Positions 9,970 to 22,451 of a stretch of DNA of 54,878 nucleotides are shown one piece after another. The notes under the pieces are model-generated. The model made no database searches and had not been told where the DNA came from. It worked only from the letters and a program-made list of their open reading frames with translations. Position 1 is the stretch's first letter; every line of letters starts with the position of its first letter. Position numbers and translations under genes: made by a program. Origin of the DNA: Candidatus Levyibacteriota bacterium (GTDB taxonomy: Bacteria > Patescibacteriota > Microgenomatia > Levybacterales > UBA12049); NCBI GenBank assembly GCA_029260905.1, contig JAJDCH010000008.1, positions 1-54,878 of the forward strand, given 5' to 3'.

Positions 9970-10389
9970 TTAATGTGGTCTTTGGCGGCGCTTAGTTTGT
10001 GCGATATGCTGCTGTAGCAAAGATTTTCTTAGTTCTGCCTCAATTCGTATCTGCTCTTCATTTGTCATGTCAAGATCTTTATTCTTTAGAAGATTTTCTG
10101 CTCTAATTTGTGCCTCTTTTGCTCTTTCTATATCTATTTGATCTGCATGTTCTGCATAATCGGCAATAATTGTTGCTTCCCCTTTTTTAATTTCAAGAAA
10201 ACCACCGGCAAGAGCAATTACATATTCTTTGTTTTTTGATTTTATAATTAGTTCTCCGTGAGTAAGTTTTGAAATAAGATTAATGTGATGGGGAAGGATG
10301 CCAATTTGTCCCTTGTCAGTTGGCGCAAGAATTTCAATTATTTCTTCATTGAAGACGGTTTTTTCAGGGGTAATGATTTGTAAATGCAT
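9970..10389 (-). CDS. atpC: ATP synthase F1 subunit epsilon
   Basis: MHLQIITPEKTVFNEEIIEILAPTDKGQIGILPHHINLIS; last gene of the atp operon. Confidence 0.95.
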   Translation of the reverse strand: MHLQIITPEKTVFNEEIIEILAPTDKGQIGILPHHINLISKLTHGELIIKSKNKEYVIALAGGFLEIKKGEATIIADYAEHADQIDIERAKEAQIRAENLLKNKDLDMTNEEQIRIEAELRKSLLQQHIAQTKRRQRPH

Positions 10390-10402
10390 GATTCAGTTAT
10401 GG

Positions 10403-12650
<2,248 letters not shown>

Positions 12651-12698
12651 ATTTAGTAATTAATAATTTGTTTTGAACTAGCTATTAAAACCACGTAG

Positions 12699-14231
12699 CT
12701 AGTTGCTAATTTTAAATCCTTTCTTAAAATCTTCAACGATCTTTTTTAGTTCGTTTATTGTTTGATCTTCAAGTTTTTCTCCTGTGTTAAGTTTGTCAAT
12801 TAGCTTTTTTGCATGAGCTTTTGCATATTCGTGAAGTTGTTTTTCAAATTCTCCTACTTTTTCAACTGGGACGTCATCAAGGTGCCCATTAGTTACAGAC
12901 CAAAGGCTTATTATTTCAAGTGCTTCAGAAAGAGGTGAGTATTGAGGTTGTTTGAGAATCTCAACAGATCTCTTACCTCGTTCGAGCTGTTTCATTGTTG
13001 ATTCATCGAGCTCTGATCCAAATTGAGCAAATGCAGCAAGGGAGTTGTATTGAGCCAGCTCGAGTCTAAGTTTGCCTGCAACAGACTTGATTGCTTTTGT
13101 TTGGGCTGCACCACCTACACGAGATACAGAATTACCTGGGTTTATTGCTGGTCTTACTCCAATATTGAAAAGGTCTGATTGAAGAAAAATTTGCCCATCA
13201 GTAATTGAGATTACATTAGTTGGGATATAAGCTGATATGTCACCAGCCTGAGTTTCAATAATTGGAAGTGCCGTTATTGATCCACCGCCTTTTTCCTTAT
13301 TAAGTCTAACTGCTCTTTCAAGAAGTCTTGAATGAAGATAGAAAACATCACCAGGATATGCCTCTCGGCCTGCAGGTCTTTTGAGAACAAGGGATAGTTG
13401 TCGGTATGCCCAGGCATGTTTGGTAAGATCATCGTAAACAATCAATACATCTTCTCCTTTTTCCATGAAATATTCACCAATTGCTGATGCTGCATATGGT
13501 GCTAGGTATTGAAGCGCTGCTGGTGCTGATGCGGGCGCTGCAACTACAATGGTGTAATCAAATGCGTTTTCTTCTTTAAGTCTATCAACAACTTGTGAGA
13601 TAGAGCTTTGCTTTTGACCAATTGCTGTATAGATGCAAATAACTTGTTTTTTGCCTTTCTTGTTTTGAAGCTGGCGTTGATTAATAATAGTATCAATTGC
13701 AACTGCAGTTTTCCCCAGTCCACGATCTCCAATGATAAGTTCTCTTTGTCCACGTCCAACTGGAATCATGGCATCAATTGCCTTAATTCCTGTTTTAAGT
13801 GGTGTATCGACAGGTGATCGGTCAATAACACCAGCTGCTATTTTTTCAAGTGGCATTAATTTGCCTTTTTTTATTTTTAGTTTTCCATCAAGCGGTGTTC
13901 CTATTGGATCAACTACACGTCCGAGAAGATCATCGTGTGCCTCAATGCTGAGAAGTTTTTCAGTTCTTTTAACTTTATCTCCTTCTCTGATATCATTGTC
14001 GCTGCTGAGGACAACGATTGAAACTGAGTCTTCATCAAGATTAAGTATTACTCCCTGAACCCCTTTTTGAAACTCAACAATTTCTCCCATCATTGCTTTT
14101 GAGAGGCCTGAAGCCCTTATGACACCGTCATGATTTTGTTCAACAATGCCTACGTGCTCAACTTTTACGCCAGATGTCGAGCTGCCGAGCTTTTGTTCTA
14201 ATTGTTTTATAATCTGATCTGAATTAATCAT
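12699..14231 (-). CDS. atpA: ATP synthase F1 subunit alpha
   Basis: GDRGLGKTAVAIDTIINQ, PGDVFYLHSRLLERA, RPAINPGNSVSRVGGAAQ. Confidence 0.99.
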   Translation of the reverse strand: MINSDQIIKQLEQKLGSSTSGVKVEHVGIVEQNHDGVIRASGLSKAMMGEIVEFQKGVQGVILNLDEDSVSIVVLSSDNDIREGDKVKRTEKLLSIEAHDDLLGRVVDPIGTPLDGKLKIKKGKLMPLEKIAAGVIDRSPVDTPLKTGIKAIDAMIPVGRGQRELIIGDRGLGKTAVAIDTIINQRQLQNKKGKKQVICIYTAIGQKQSSISQVVDRLKEENAFDYTIVVAAPASAPAALQYLAPYAASAIGEYFMEKGEDVLIVYDDLTKHAWAYRQLSLVLKRPAGREAYPGDVFYLHSRLLERAVRLNKEKGGGSITALPIIETQAGDISAYIPTNVISITDGQIFLQSDLFNIGVRPAINPGNSVSRVGGAAQTKAIKSVAGKLRLELAQYNSLAAFAQFGSELDESTMKQLERGKRSVEILKQPQYSPLSEALEIISLWSVTNGHLDDVPVEKVGEFEKQLHEYAKAHAKKLIDKLNTGEKLEDQTINELKKIVEDFKKGFKISN

Positions 14232-14577
14232 TGTTTTGATCTATATTTTCAATAATATTTTCTAAAGTGTTTTTTAAATTCATTTCGAAAATATCATCAT
14301 TGATTTCTATTCTTGATCCAAGCATCATGCTGGAATCTTGATTTACAATAATATTTTTATCTTTAAAAATATATTTTAACTGTTTTTCTGTATTCTTATC
14401 TCCAAGTGCGGTGGTTAGATAAATGTTTTTCGCTTTTTCAGATGCCTTTATTATTCTTATGTATTGTTTAAGATCTTTTTTTGATAATCTGTCAGCTATT
14501 TTGAAAGCTGTTTTTTGATCCAGTTCTCCGTTTTTATAACTTGCTATAGCCAATTTTTTCAAAAATGTTTTATTCAT
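14224..14577 (-). CDS. atpH: ATP synthase F1 subunit delta, short (117 aa)
   Basis: Position between atpF and atpA; C-terminal SMMLGSRIEINDDIFEMNLKNTLENI resembles the AtpH C-terminus. Confidence 0.85.
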   Translation of the reverse strand: MNKTFLKKLAIASYKNGELDQKTAFKIADRLSKKDLKQYIRIIKASEKAKNIYLTTALGDKNTEKQLKYIFKDKNIIVNQDSSMMLGSRIEINDDIFEMNLKNTLENIIENIDQNND

Positions 14578-14584
14578 AATAATA

Positions 14585-15085
14585 TCATGCTTTTTTTATT
14601 TTTTGCAGTGCCTGTTTCATGATTGATTCTTGTTCTTTTACTCCAAAAAGTCCTTTTAATGACGCTTTAAGGAAGGATATAGCAAGATTTCCGACTTTAA
14701 CCTCAAGTCTTTTTTCTGTTTCTTTTGCTTCGTGTTCTATTTGCTCTCTTGCTTCTTTAAGCATTTTTTCAACTTTTATTTTTGTTTCTTCCTCAGCAGT
14801 TTTTTTTATCTCAATGCTTTCTGTTTTTGCTTCTTCAAGAATATTTTTAGCTTTTAACTGAGCTTTGCTGATTATCTCTTCTTCTTTTTCTGTTGCCTCA
14901 GTAAGCATTTTCTCTGCCTGTTCTGCGTTTTTTAATCCATCAGCTATTTTTGTTTTTCTTTCTTCAAGCATGGTAATTACTGGCTTGTAGAGAAGCTTTT
15001 TTAAAAGAATAAAAACAATAATAAAATTTACAATTTGTGCTGTGAATTGAATCCAATCAAATCCAAAACCTGTTAATATGTCCAT
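14585..15085 (-). CDS. atpF: ATP synthase Fo subunit b
   Basis: N-terminal TM then long charged helix; LLYKPVITMLEERKTKIADGLKNAEQAE. Confidence 0.93.
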   Translation of the reverse strand: MDILTGFGFDWIQFTAQIVNFIIVFILLKKLLYKPVITMLEERKTKIADGLKNAEQAEKMLTEATEKEEEIISKAQLKAKNILEEAKTESIEIKKTAEEETKIKVEKMLKEAREQIEHEAKETEKRLEVKVGNLAISFLKASLKGLFGVKEQESIMKQALQKIKKA

Positions 15086-15093
15086 ATATATTT

Positions 15094-15184
15094 AGACTTA
15101 AGACTCATCGCTTAAGATTTATGAGTTAAGAATTAGGCAAATTTAAGTATATAAATTCATATTTTTCCTAATTCCTAATTCATA
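15094..15184. repeat. Degenerate heptanucleotide array (about 13 heptads)
   Basis: AGACTTA AGACTCA TCGCTTA AGATTTA TGAGTTA AGAATTA GGCAAAT TTAAGTA TATAAAT TCATATT TTTCCTA ATTCCTA ATTCATA. Confidence 0.7.
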
Positions 15185-15225
15185 GGTTTGAGCCACCCTC
15201 AAACCCACTTTGTTTTTGTTAATGC

Positions 15226-15477
<252 letters not shown>

Positions 15478-15490
15478 TTATAAGTCATAA

Positions 15491-16405
15491 TTAATGATTT
15501 TCCTCCTTTGCATGCGCATGGTGCGGAGTTGTTAATACTGCCATAAAAACAAGTGTCAATACTGAAAATACCAGTGCTTGAACGATGCTGACAATTGATT
15601 CTAGCAGAAGAAATGGCAATGGTGCAAGGAATGCGAAAATATTGGATATCGTATGAAGCGCAATTTCTCCAGCAAATATATTTCCAAAAAGTCTGAAAGA
15701 AAGAGAAATTATTTTTGTTACCTCTGCAACTAATTCTAAAAGCCCGACATATAAGTTTATCGGATTAAATGAGAAAAAGCGGCCAAGATAATCACCAAGT
15801 CCGGTTAGCTGAATGCTAAGCATATGTGTTGCAACAACTGAAATAAGAGCAAGAGCAAGAGTCACATTAATATCGCTTGTAGCGCCTCTTAAAAGTGGAG
15901 TTAGATGCGCTTTTTGCTCTATCTCTTCTGTGTGTCCTGATTCTTTTTCATGAGAATTTGTTGTTGTAGAAGCTTCCTGATTCATCTTCTTTGCTTCAGA
16001 ATGAGTTTCAGTTACTGTTTCTTTATTGTGAATAGGTTCTGATGCATGAGCTTCATTTACTATTCTTGAGTGTTCACTTCCTTCTTCGTAAAATCCAATT
16101 GTTCCAACGCCAGGGAAAAGACCGAGAAGATTTGAGAAAAGAATAAAAAGAAAAAAAGTCATTACGTAGGGGAATATGCTCATTGCTGCTTTTTTGGAGC
16201 TTGCTATTGACTCAGTGAGTGAGTACATGGCATCTACAATTGCTTCAGTGAATGATTGAAAGCCTTGAGGAATTTTTTTAAGATTTCGACCAGCAAAAAA
16301 AGCTGTAGCAATTAGAACCCCATCAACAATGAGTGTATGTAAAAATGTATTGGTTACCTGTAGGGGACCAATCTGGGTGATAATTTCAGGAGCAAACGCT
16401 GCCAT
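15491..16405 (-). CDS. atpB: ATP synthase Fo subunit a with a long His/Glu-rich insertion
   Basis: FSNLLGLFPG, SDINVTLALALISV, LSFRLFGNIFAGEI (conserved Arg), C-terminal VFMAVLTTPHHAH. Confidence 0.96.
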   Translation of the reverse strand: MAAFAPEIITQIGPLQVTNTFLHTLIVDGVLIATAFFAGRNLKKIPQGFQSFTEAIVDAMYSLTESIASSKKAAMSIFPYVMTFFLFILFSNLLGLFPGVGTIGFYEEGSEHSRIVNEAHASEPIHNKETVTETHSEAKKMNQEASTTTNSHEKESGHTEEIEQKAHLTPLLRGATSDINVTLALALISVVATHMLSIQLTGLGDYLGRFFSFNPINLYVGLLELVAEVTKIISLSFRLFGNIFAGEIALHTISNIFAFLAPLPFLLLESIVSIVQALVFSVLTLVFMAVLTTPHHAHAKEENH

Positions 16406-16417
16406 CTCTTTGATTGT

Positions 16418-16446
16418 ATTTTAAGAGAAACCTGGGTATAAGTCAA
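16418..16446 (-). promoter_or_regulatory. Putative atp operon promoter TTGACT-17-TAAAAT
   Basis: Minus strand: TTGACT (16446-16441), 17-nt spacer, TAAAAT (16423-16418), predicted TSS about 6 nt before atpB ATG. Confidence 0.65.
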
Positions 16447-19400
16447 GCGTTATTTAGGTAATTTTCTACACGATTTATTTTGTCAACCAGAACAACGGGT
16501 CTGTCATCTTTTGTATCAAATTTTCCCTCAGCTACAACGACATTGTTGTTGTAAAGTAGATCTTTATAGTCTTCAAAAATTCGAGGAAAAATAACACACT
16601 CAACAGATATGCCATTTTCATTTGCAAGAGTTATAAATGCCATTTCGGCTCCACCATTTTTAGTTATTATTTTTTTCATTGTTTCAATAATTCCAGCAAT
16701 TTTTACCCGCTGTCCTTCCTCTTGTCCTTCGAGTGCATCAATTTCATGAGTAATATGTTTTTTAATTTCAATTAATTTTTGAAGATGAGGATGAGATGTG
16801 AGATAGAAGCCCAAAAATTCTTTTTCAAATTCTAGTTTTTCATCATTTGTAAAATCATCAACTTCAGGATTGTTTAGATCAAGCTCATTGGTGTTGTTAG
16901 ATTCTTCATCACCGAAAAGAGATGTTTGGCCTTCATCTGTTTGTTTTTTGCGTCTTGTAATCGTATTGACAATATCAGGGAGAGAAATAAGAAGCGCAGC
17001 GCGATTTCCAAATTTATCCATAGAGCCTGCTTTTATAAGAGATTCTATAGTTTTTTTATTTACTGTTGAGAGACTAACTCGCATGCAAAAATCTGAAAGT
17101 GAAGTAAATTCTTTTCCCTTCCTTGCGTTAAATATGCTTTCGATCGCAGCGCTACCAACGTTTTTAACTGCTGATAAGCCGAAGCGAATTTTGGTTTTAT
17201 TTTCAATTGAAAAATCATCTTTGGATTTATTTATATCTGGTGGCAATACTTTGATTCCTATTCTTTTGCACTCAAGAACTGCTTGTGAGATCTTCTCATT
17301 TTTGACAGGACCGGTTGAGCCACGAGATTCAGCAGTGAAAAGGGCTGTCATAAATTCAACTGGATAATTTGCTTTAAGATAAGCAGTTCTAAACGCAATT
17401 GTTGCATAGCAGGCAGCATGAGCTTTGTTAAATCCATATCCAGCAAAAGGCGCGATCAAATCAAAAAATTCTTCAGCTTTTTTGGATGTAAGTCCATTTA
17501 CAACACTTCCTTTTACAAACATTTCTTTTTGTTTTTTCATTTCACTTGGAATTTTTTTACCCATGGCTTTTCTAAACTTATCGACCTCAAGCCATGAATA
17601 ACCGGCAATTGTCATGACTGTTAGGAGTACATCGTCTTGATATGTCAGTATTCCATAGGATTGAGCAAGGATTTCCTTAAGTCGTGGGTCTGGATAGGTT
17701 ATAAGTTTTGGGTTGTGTTTGCGTCTAATAAAATCAGGAATAATGGCCATGGGTCCTGGGCGATAAAGCGCAACCATAGCCTGGAGATCAAAAATTGTTG
17801 TTGGTTTAAGTTCTTTTATATAACGTCTCATGCCAGGGGATTCAAGTTGGAAAATCCCAGTTGTCTCACCAATTGATAAGAGTTGATATGTTTTTTTGTC
17901 TTCAAGATCTACTTTGGTGAGGTCAATATCGTCTCCTTTGTTTATTTTTATAAATTTTATGGTCTCTTCAATAATAGTTAGATTGCGAAGTCCCAAAAAA
18001 TCCATTTTCAAAAGACCAACTCCGTCTTCTCCGACATTGTACATATCATATTGGGTAACTATTTTATCGCCGTTTGTTTCTCTTTGAAGCGGGACATATT
18101 CTGTCAAATCCTGATCAGCAATCACAACTCCAGCAGCATGAACTGATGCGTGACGAGAAACACCTTCCAATTTTTTTGCAAGGTCTAAAAGTTTTTTTGT
18201 TTCTGGTTCTGTATCGTATGCTCGCTTGAGATCAGGACTTTGTTTTAGAGCATTGTCAATTGTCATTGAATGTCCTTGCCAGCCTGGAGGAATCATTTTT
18301 GAAATTCGGTCTGGTCCTGCATAAGGCATTCCAAGCGCGCGCCCTACATCTCTAACAGAGCCTCTTGCCTCCATGGTTCCAAAAGTTATAATTTGTGCAA
18401 CTTTTTCTTTACCGTATTTATTAGTCACATATTCTATTACCTCATCGCGTCTAGTGTCAGCAAAATCAAGATCAATATCAGGGGCAGATGGTCTATCAGG
18501 ATTTAGGAATCTTTCAAAGGGTAGTTTAAAAAAGAATGGATCGACATCAGTTATTTTTAAAGCATATGAGACAATCGACCCAGCAGCAGACCCTCTCCCA
18601 GGACCAACCATAATCCCTTGATTTTTTGCCCAGTTTACAAAGTCTGATACAACCAAAAAGTAAGTTTCATATCTTTTACACTTTATAATTGATAATTCGT
18701 AGTCAATTCTTTCTTGAACTTCAGGTGTTATTTCTTTATATCTTTCTTTTGCCCCAGCTTCTACCTTTTTTCTTAAAAATTCTGCGCCAGTTGTTCCATC
18801 AGGCACTTTAAAAACAGGCATAATCCATTTCCCAAGTTTTAGTTCAAGCTTACATCTATCTGCAATCTTTACTGTATTTTCAACAGCCTCAGGTATGTCA
18901 GAAAATAATTGTTTCATTTCCTCTGGGGTTTTTAGATAAAAATCAGGACTATCAATCATGGAGAGTTTTCGATTCTTGTCATTGATTGTATTTTGGGTTT
19001 GAACACAGAGAAGAATTTCTTGAGCTTCTGCATCATCCTTTTCTGTGTAGTGATTATCGTTTGTGGCAACAACAGGAATGCCTAGTTTTTTTGACAGTTT
19101 TAGTAGCTTCTTATTTGCTTCTTCTTGTGGAGGAACATTAATATGCCTTTGAAGTTCCAGATAAAAATTATTTTCTCCAAATATTTCAGCAAGCTTGAGG
19201 GCTCTTTTTTCTGCTTCCTCCTCTTGATCTTTAAGAAGTGGACTTGCTACATATCCATTTACACATGCGCTTAAACAGATTAATCCTTCGTGGTGTTTCT
19301 CGAGAAGATTTAAATCGGTTCTTGGCTTGTAATAATATCCTTCTAGATATGAAGCTGTGACAATTTTCATCAAATTTTTATAACCAGTTTCATTTTCTGC

Positions 19401-19676
19401 AAGAAGTATGAGGTGGTTGTAATTTTTATCAACGTTTGCATCTTTATCTGTCATTGACCTTTTGGCAATGTAAATCTCACATCCGATTATTGGCTTTATT
19501 CCTGCCTCTATGCAGGTTTTATAAAACTTAATTGCACCATACATGTTGCCGTGATCTGTTATGGCGACTGAATCCATGTCATGTTCTTTTACGTATTCAA
19601 CCATGTTTTTTATTTTTGAGAGGCCGTCAAGAAGTGAATATTCGGAGTGGTTATGAAGATGAACAAAATCTGCCAT
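16443..19676 (-). CDS. dnaE: DNA polymerase III subunit alpha
   Basis: N-terminal PHP FVHLHNHSEYSLLDG; VGPGRGSAAGSIVSYAL; PDIDLDFADTRRDEVIEYV; C-terminal OB domain. Confidence 0.99.
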   Translation of the reverse strand: MADFVHLHNHSEYSLLDGLSKIKNMVEYVKEHDMDSVAITDHGNMYGAIKFYKTCIEAGIKPIIGCEIYIAKRSMTDKDANVDKNYNHLILLAENETGYKNLMKIVTASYLEGYYYKPRTDLNLLEKHHEGLICLSACVNGYVASPLLKDQEEEAEKRALKLAEIFGENNFYLELQRHINVPPQEEANKKLLKLSKKLGIPVVATNDNHYTEKDDAEAQEILLCVQTQNTINDKNRKLSMIDSPDFYLKTPEEMKQLFSDIPEAVENTVKIADRCKLELKLGKWIMPVFKVPDGTTGAEFLRKKVEAGAKERYKEITPEVQERIDYELSIIKCKRYETYFLVVSDFVNWAKNQGIMVGPGRGSAAGSIVSYALKITDVDPFFFKLPFERFLNPDRPSAPDIDLDFADTRRDEVIEYVTNKYGKEKVAQIITFGTMEARGSVRDVGRALGMPYAGPDRISKMIPPGWQGHSMTIDNALKQSPDLKRAYDTEPETKKLLDLAKKLEGVSRHASVHAAGVVIADQDLTEYVPLQRETNGDKIVTQYDMYNVGEDGVGLLKMDFLGLRNLTIIEETIKFIKINKGDDIDLTKVDLEDKKTYQLLSIGETTGIFQLESPGMRRYIKELKPTTIFDLQAMVALYRPGPMAIIPDFIRRKHNPKLITYPDPRLKEILAQSYGILTYQDDVLLTVMTIAGYSWLEVDKFRKAMGKKIPSEMKKQKEMFVKGSVVNGLTSKKAEEFFDLIAPFAGYGFNKAHAACYATIAFRTAYLKANYPVEFMTALFTAESRGSTGPVKNEKISQAVLECKRIGIKVLPPDINKSKDDFSIENKTKIRFGLSAVKNVGSAAIESIFNARKGKEFTSLSDFCMRVSLSTVNKKTIESLIKAGSMDKFGNRAALLISLPDIVNTITRRKKQTDEGQTSLFGDEESNNTNELDLNNPEVDDFTNDEKLEFEKEFLGFYLTSHPHLQKLIEIKKHITHEIDALEGQEEGQRVKIAGIIETMKKIITKNGGAEMAFITLANENGISVECVIFPRIFEDYKDLLYNNNVVVAEGKFDTKDDRPVVLVDKINRVENYLNNA

Positions 19677-19685
19677 GGGTTTATT

Positions 19686-19720
19686 ATAAAGGGTTAAAGC
19701 TGAGGCGTAAAGGGTTAAGA
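19686..19720. repeat. Degenerate heptanucleotide array (5 heptads)
   Basis: ATAAAGG GTTAAAG CTGAGGC GTAAAGG GTTAAGA. Confidence 0.65.
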
Positions 19721-19725
19721 AAAGT

Positions 19726-21042
19726 TTATTTAATGTTTTTAATAATTGCCTCTTTTACAATATTTATATTTACTTTTTTGCCAATTTTTTTCATGGCTTG
19801 TCCCAGAAGAAACATCAATACATTTTCTTTTCCTGACTTATATTCATCAACAGCTTTTTTGTTTTCGTTTAGTGTTTCAATAATGATTTTATCAAGTTCT
19901 TTTTGGTCAATTTGTATTGTTTGTTTAGCGTTTAAGATTTGTTTGACAAGTGCTATGGGCAAAATCTTTTTAATATCTATTTTTTTATTAATTATTTCGT
20001 TTGCAATTTGTTTTGGTTTTATTTCATTTTTTCCCACTCTCACTGTTTCTTCAAAGTAGTTAGCCATTTTTCTGTCTCTTGTAAGTATCTCAGCATCATA
20101 GCGGGGGAGTCCAAATATTTTTTCAAATCTCTTAAGTTTTTGATCAGGTAGCTCAGGTATTGCTATTTTTAATTTTTCTATGTCTTTTTCTGTATAGATA
20201 ATAGGTGGAATATCTGGTTCAGGAAAATATCTATAATCCATTGCGTCCTCTTTGCTTCTTTGAGAGAAGGTTTTTTGTTTTGCTTCATCCCATCCTCTTG
20301 TTTCCTGAGCTGGTGTTTCTTTTTTGTCCAATATTTCAGTCTGTCTTTTTATTTCATAATTAACAGCTTTTTCTACAAATTTAAATGAATTAATATTTTT
20401 TATCTCCACTTTGTAGTCTGGTAACTTGTTGCTTATTGCTTGCTGCTTACTGCTTAATGATATATTTGGCTCAAGTCTCATATCGCCTTTTTCCATATCT
20501 GCATCAGCAACTTCCAGGTAACGAACAATTTGTCTTAGTTTTTGCAAATATTCTTTGACATCTGTAGCATTGTGAAAATCAGGCTCAGTCACTATCTCAA
20601 CTAGAGGCACTCCAGATCTATTGAAGTCAATCAGACTTGATTCCCCCTCATGAATCAGTTTTCCAGTGTCTTCTTCCATGTGGACTCTTCTTATCCTAAT
20701 TATTTTTCCATTGCTTAAAGTAATTGATCCATTTTGACCAAAAGGAAGATCATATTGACTTATTTGATATCCCTTTGATAGATCTGGGTAAAAGTAATTT
20801 TTTCGATCAAATTTTGAGAACAGATTTATTTTACAATTAAGACTGAGGGAAATTTTTATACACCAATCAATTGCTGTTTTGTTTGGAACAGGCAGAGCAC
20901 CAGGAAGCCCTAGGCAAACAGGACAAGTTATGGTGTTTGGTTCTTTGCCAAAATATTTTGCTTCGCATCCACAAAACATCTTTGAGTTAGTCTTTAGCTC
21001 AACATGAGTTTCAAGTCCGATTATTGGAGTGTATTTATTCAT
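19726..21042 (-). CDS. gatB: Asp-tRNA(Asn)/Glu-tRNA(Gln) amidotransferase subunit B
   Basis: YTPIIGLETHVELKTNSKMFCGCEAKYF; NTITCPVCLGLPGALPVPNK; MNKYTP start preferred over ORF-track start 21066. Confidence 0.97.
   Translation of the reverse strand: MNKYTPIIGLETHVELKTNSKMFCGCEAKYFGKEPNTITCPVCLGLPGALPVPNKTAIDWCIKISLSLNCKINLFSKFDRKNYFYPDLSKGYQISQYDLPFGQNGSITLSNGKIIRIRRVHMEEDTGKLIHEGESSLIDFNRSGVPLVEIVTEPDFHNATDVKEYLQKLRQIVRYLEVADADMEKGDMRLEPNISLSSKQQAISNKLPDYKVEIKNINSFKFVEKAVNYEIKRQTEILDKKETPAQETRGWDEAKQKTFSQRSKEDAMDYRYFPEPDIPPIIYTEKDIEKLKIAIPELPDQKLKRFEKIFGLPRYDAEILTRDRKMANYFEETVRVGKNEIKPKQIANEIINKKIDIKKILPIALVKQILNAKQTIQIDQKELDKIIIETLNENKKAVDEYKSGKENVLMFLLGQAMKKIGKKVNINIVKEAIIKNIK
20424..20458. 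repeat. Heptanucleotide array inside gatB (5 heptads)
   Basis: ACTTGTT GCTTATT GCTTGCT GCTTACT GCTTAAT; encodes the SSKQQAISNKL segment. Confidence 0.75.
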
Positions 21043-22451
21043 AGATTTGGTTCCTTTAGATTCCATTCTGTTTCGTCTTCGTATTTTTTTGCAACATTCA
21101 GAATAGTTTGTTCACCAAATTGAGGGCCTATTATATCCATTCCAATTGGCAATCCCTTTTTTGAAAAACCAACAGGAATATTGATACCAGAAAGTCCAGC
21201 AAGTGAAGATGGTTCGACTAAAATGTCCGCAAGTTCGCCAAACATTGGGTCTTTTGCCTCATCAGATCCTGCTTTTAATGCTGTTTTTGGATTTGTAGGT
21301 GCTATAACCACGTCAACATCTTCAAAAGCCTTTTTAAAATCGTTAATGATTAAAGATCTTACTTTTAAAGCTTTATTAAAGTACTGGTCGTAATATCCTG
21401 CAGATAAAACATATGTACCAAGCATGATGCGTCTTTTGGCTTCTTCTGCAAAAAAAGATCTATCACTCCCATAGCGTATCCCATCAAATCTTGCCAAATT
21501 TGATGATACTTCTGATCGCATAATAATTGTATAAACAGCAATAGAATATTTGGGGGAGAAAAGTTTTATTTTTTTTATTTTTGCTCCAAGTTTTTCAAGA
21601 ACTTTGATTGCATCTTCAACTTTTTGTTTAACTTCCGTATCTACCCCTTCAAAATAATCTTCAGATATGCCAATTTTCAGATTCGTTATTTCTCTGTTTA
21701 TATTTTTTAAATAATCAGGAACAGGAAGAGGTGATGTGGTTGCGTCAAGCGGATCTACCCCTGCAAGTACTTGAAGAACAAGCGCTGCGTCCTCAACTGA
21801 TTTGGTAATTGGACCTGGAGAGTCAAGACTTGATCCCATTGCAATCACTCCTGACCTACTAACGCGTCCATAGGTTGGTTTTAGTCCCACTACTCCACAC
21901 CAGCTAGCAGGCTGTCTAATTGATCCTGCTGTTTCTGAGCCTATTGCAGCTATCACTTCGCCTGCTGCGACACTTGCTGCTGCGCCTCCTGATGAACCAC
22001 CAGGTAAATAATCAGTATTCCAAGGGTTTTTACTTTGGCCATAATCTGATGTTTCGGTACTTGATCCATGCGCCCAGGCATCCATATTGGTTTTTCCAAG
22101 AAGTACCATTCCTGCTTCTTTGAGTTTGGTAACGACAGTTGCATCATATGGTGGTATGTATTTATCCAACACCTTGCTTGACGCGGTGGTGCGGACTCCC
22201 TTGGTTGAGAAATTATCCTTTATGGATAGGGGAATTCCAAGAAGTGGCGCGTCAGATCCATTTGCTCTTTTTTTATCAGCATCTTTGGCATTTCTCAGAG
22301 CTTCTTCTTCGGTTACTGTTACAAACGCATTTATTTTCGGCTCAACTTTTTTTATCCGTTCAAGAAATGTTTTCGTCAGTTCAACTGATGAAATCTCTTT
22401 GTTTTTTAATTTTTCTAGAGCTTTGGTAATTGTCAGATTAGTCATTGTCAA
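21039..22451 (-). CDS. gatA: Asp-tRNA(Asn)/Glu-tRNA(Gln) amidotransferase subunit A
   Basis: Amidase signature GGSSGGAAASVAAGEVIAAIGSETAGSIRQPASWCGVVGLKPTYGRVSR. Confidence 0.98.
   Translation of the reverse strand: MTMTNLTITKALEKLKNKEISSVELTKTFLERIKKVEPKINAFVTVTEEEALRNAKDADKKRANGSDAPLLGIPLSIKDNFSTKGVRTTASSKVLDKYIPPYDATVVTKLKEAGMVLLGKTNMDAWAHGSSTETSDYGQSKNPWNTDYLPGGSSGGAAASVAAGEVIAAIGSETAGSIRQPASWCGVVGLKPTYGRVSRSGVIAMGSSLDSPGPITKSVEDAALVLQVLAGVDPLDATTSPLPVPDYLKNINREITNLKIGISEDYFEGVDTEVKQKVEDAIKVLEKLGAKIKKIKLFSPKYSIAVYTIIMRSEVSSNLARFDGIRYGSDRSFFAEEAKRRIMLGTYVLSAGYYDQYFNKALKVRSLIINDFKKAFEDVDVVIAPTNPKTALKAGSDEAKDPMFGELADILVEPSSLAGLSGINIPVGFSKKGLPIGMDIIGPQFGEQTILNVAKKYEDETEWNLKEPNL

Noticed and set aside
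13732-14058. 108-aa antisense ORF in atpA
   Set aside because: Shadow of conserved coding sequence; composition reflects the opposite strand.
16870-17367. 165-aa antisense ORF in dnaE
   Set aside because: Shadow ORF; dnaE motifs on the minus strand are unambiguous.
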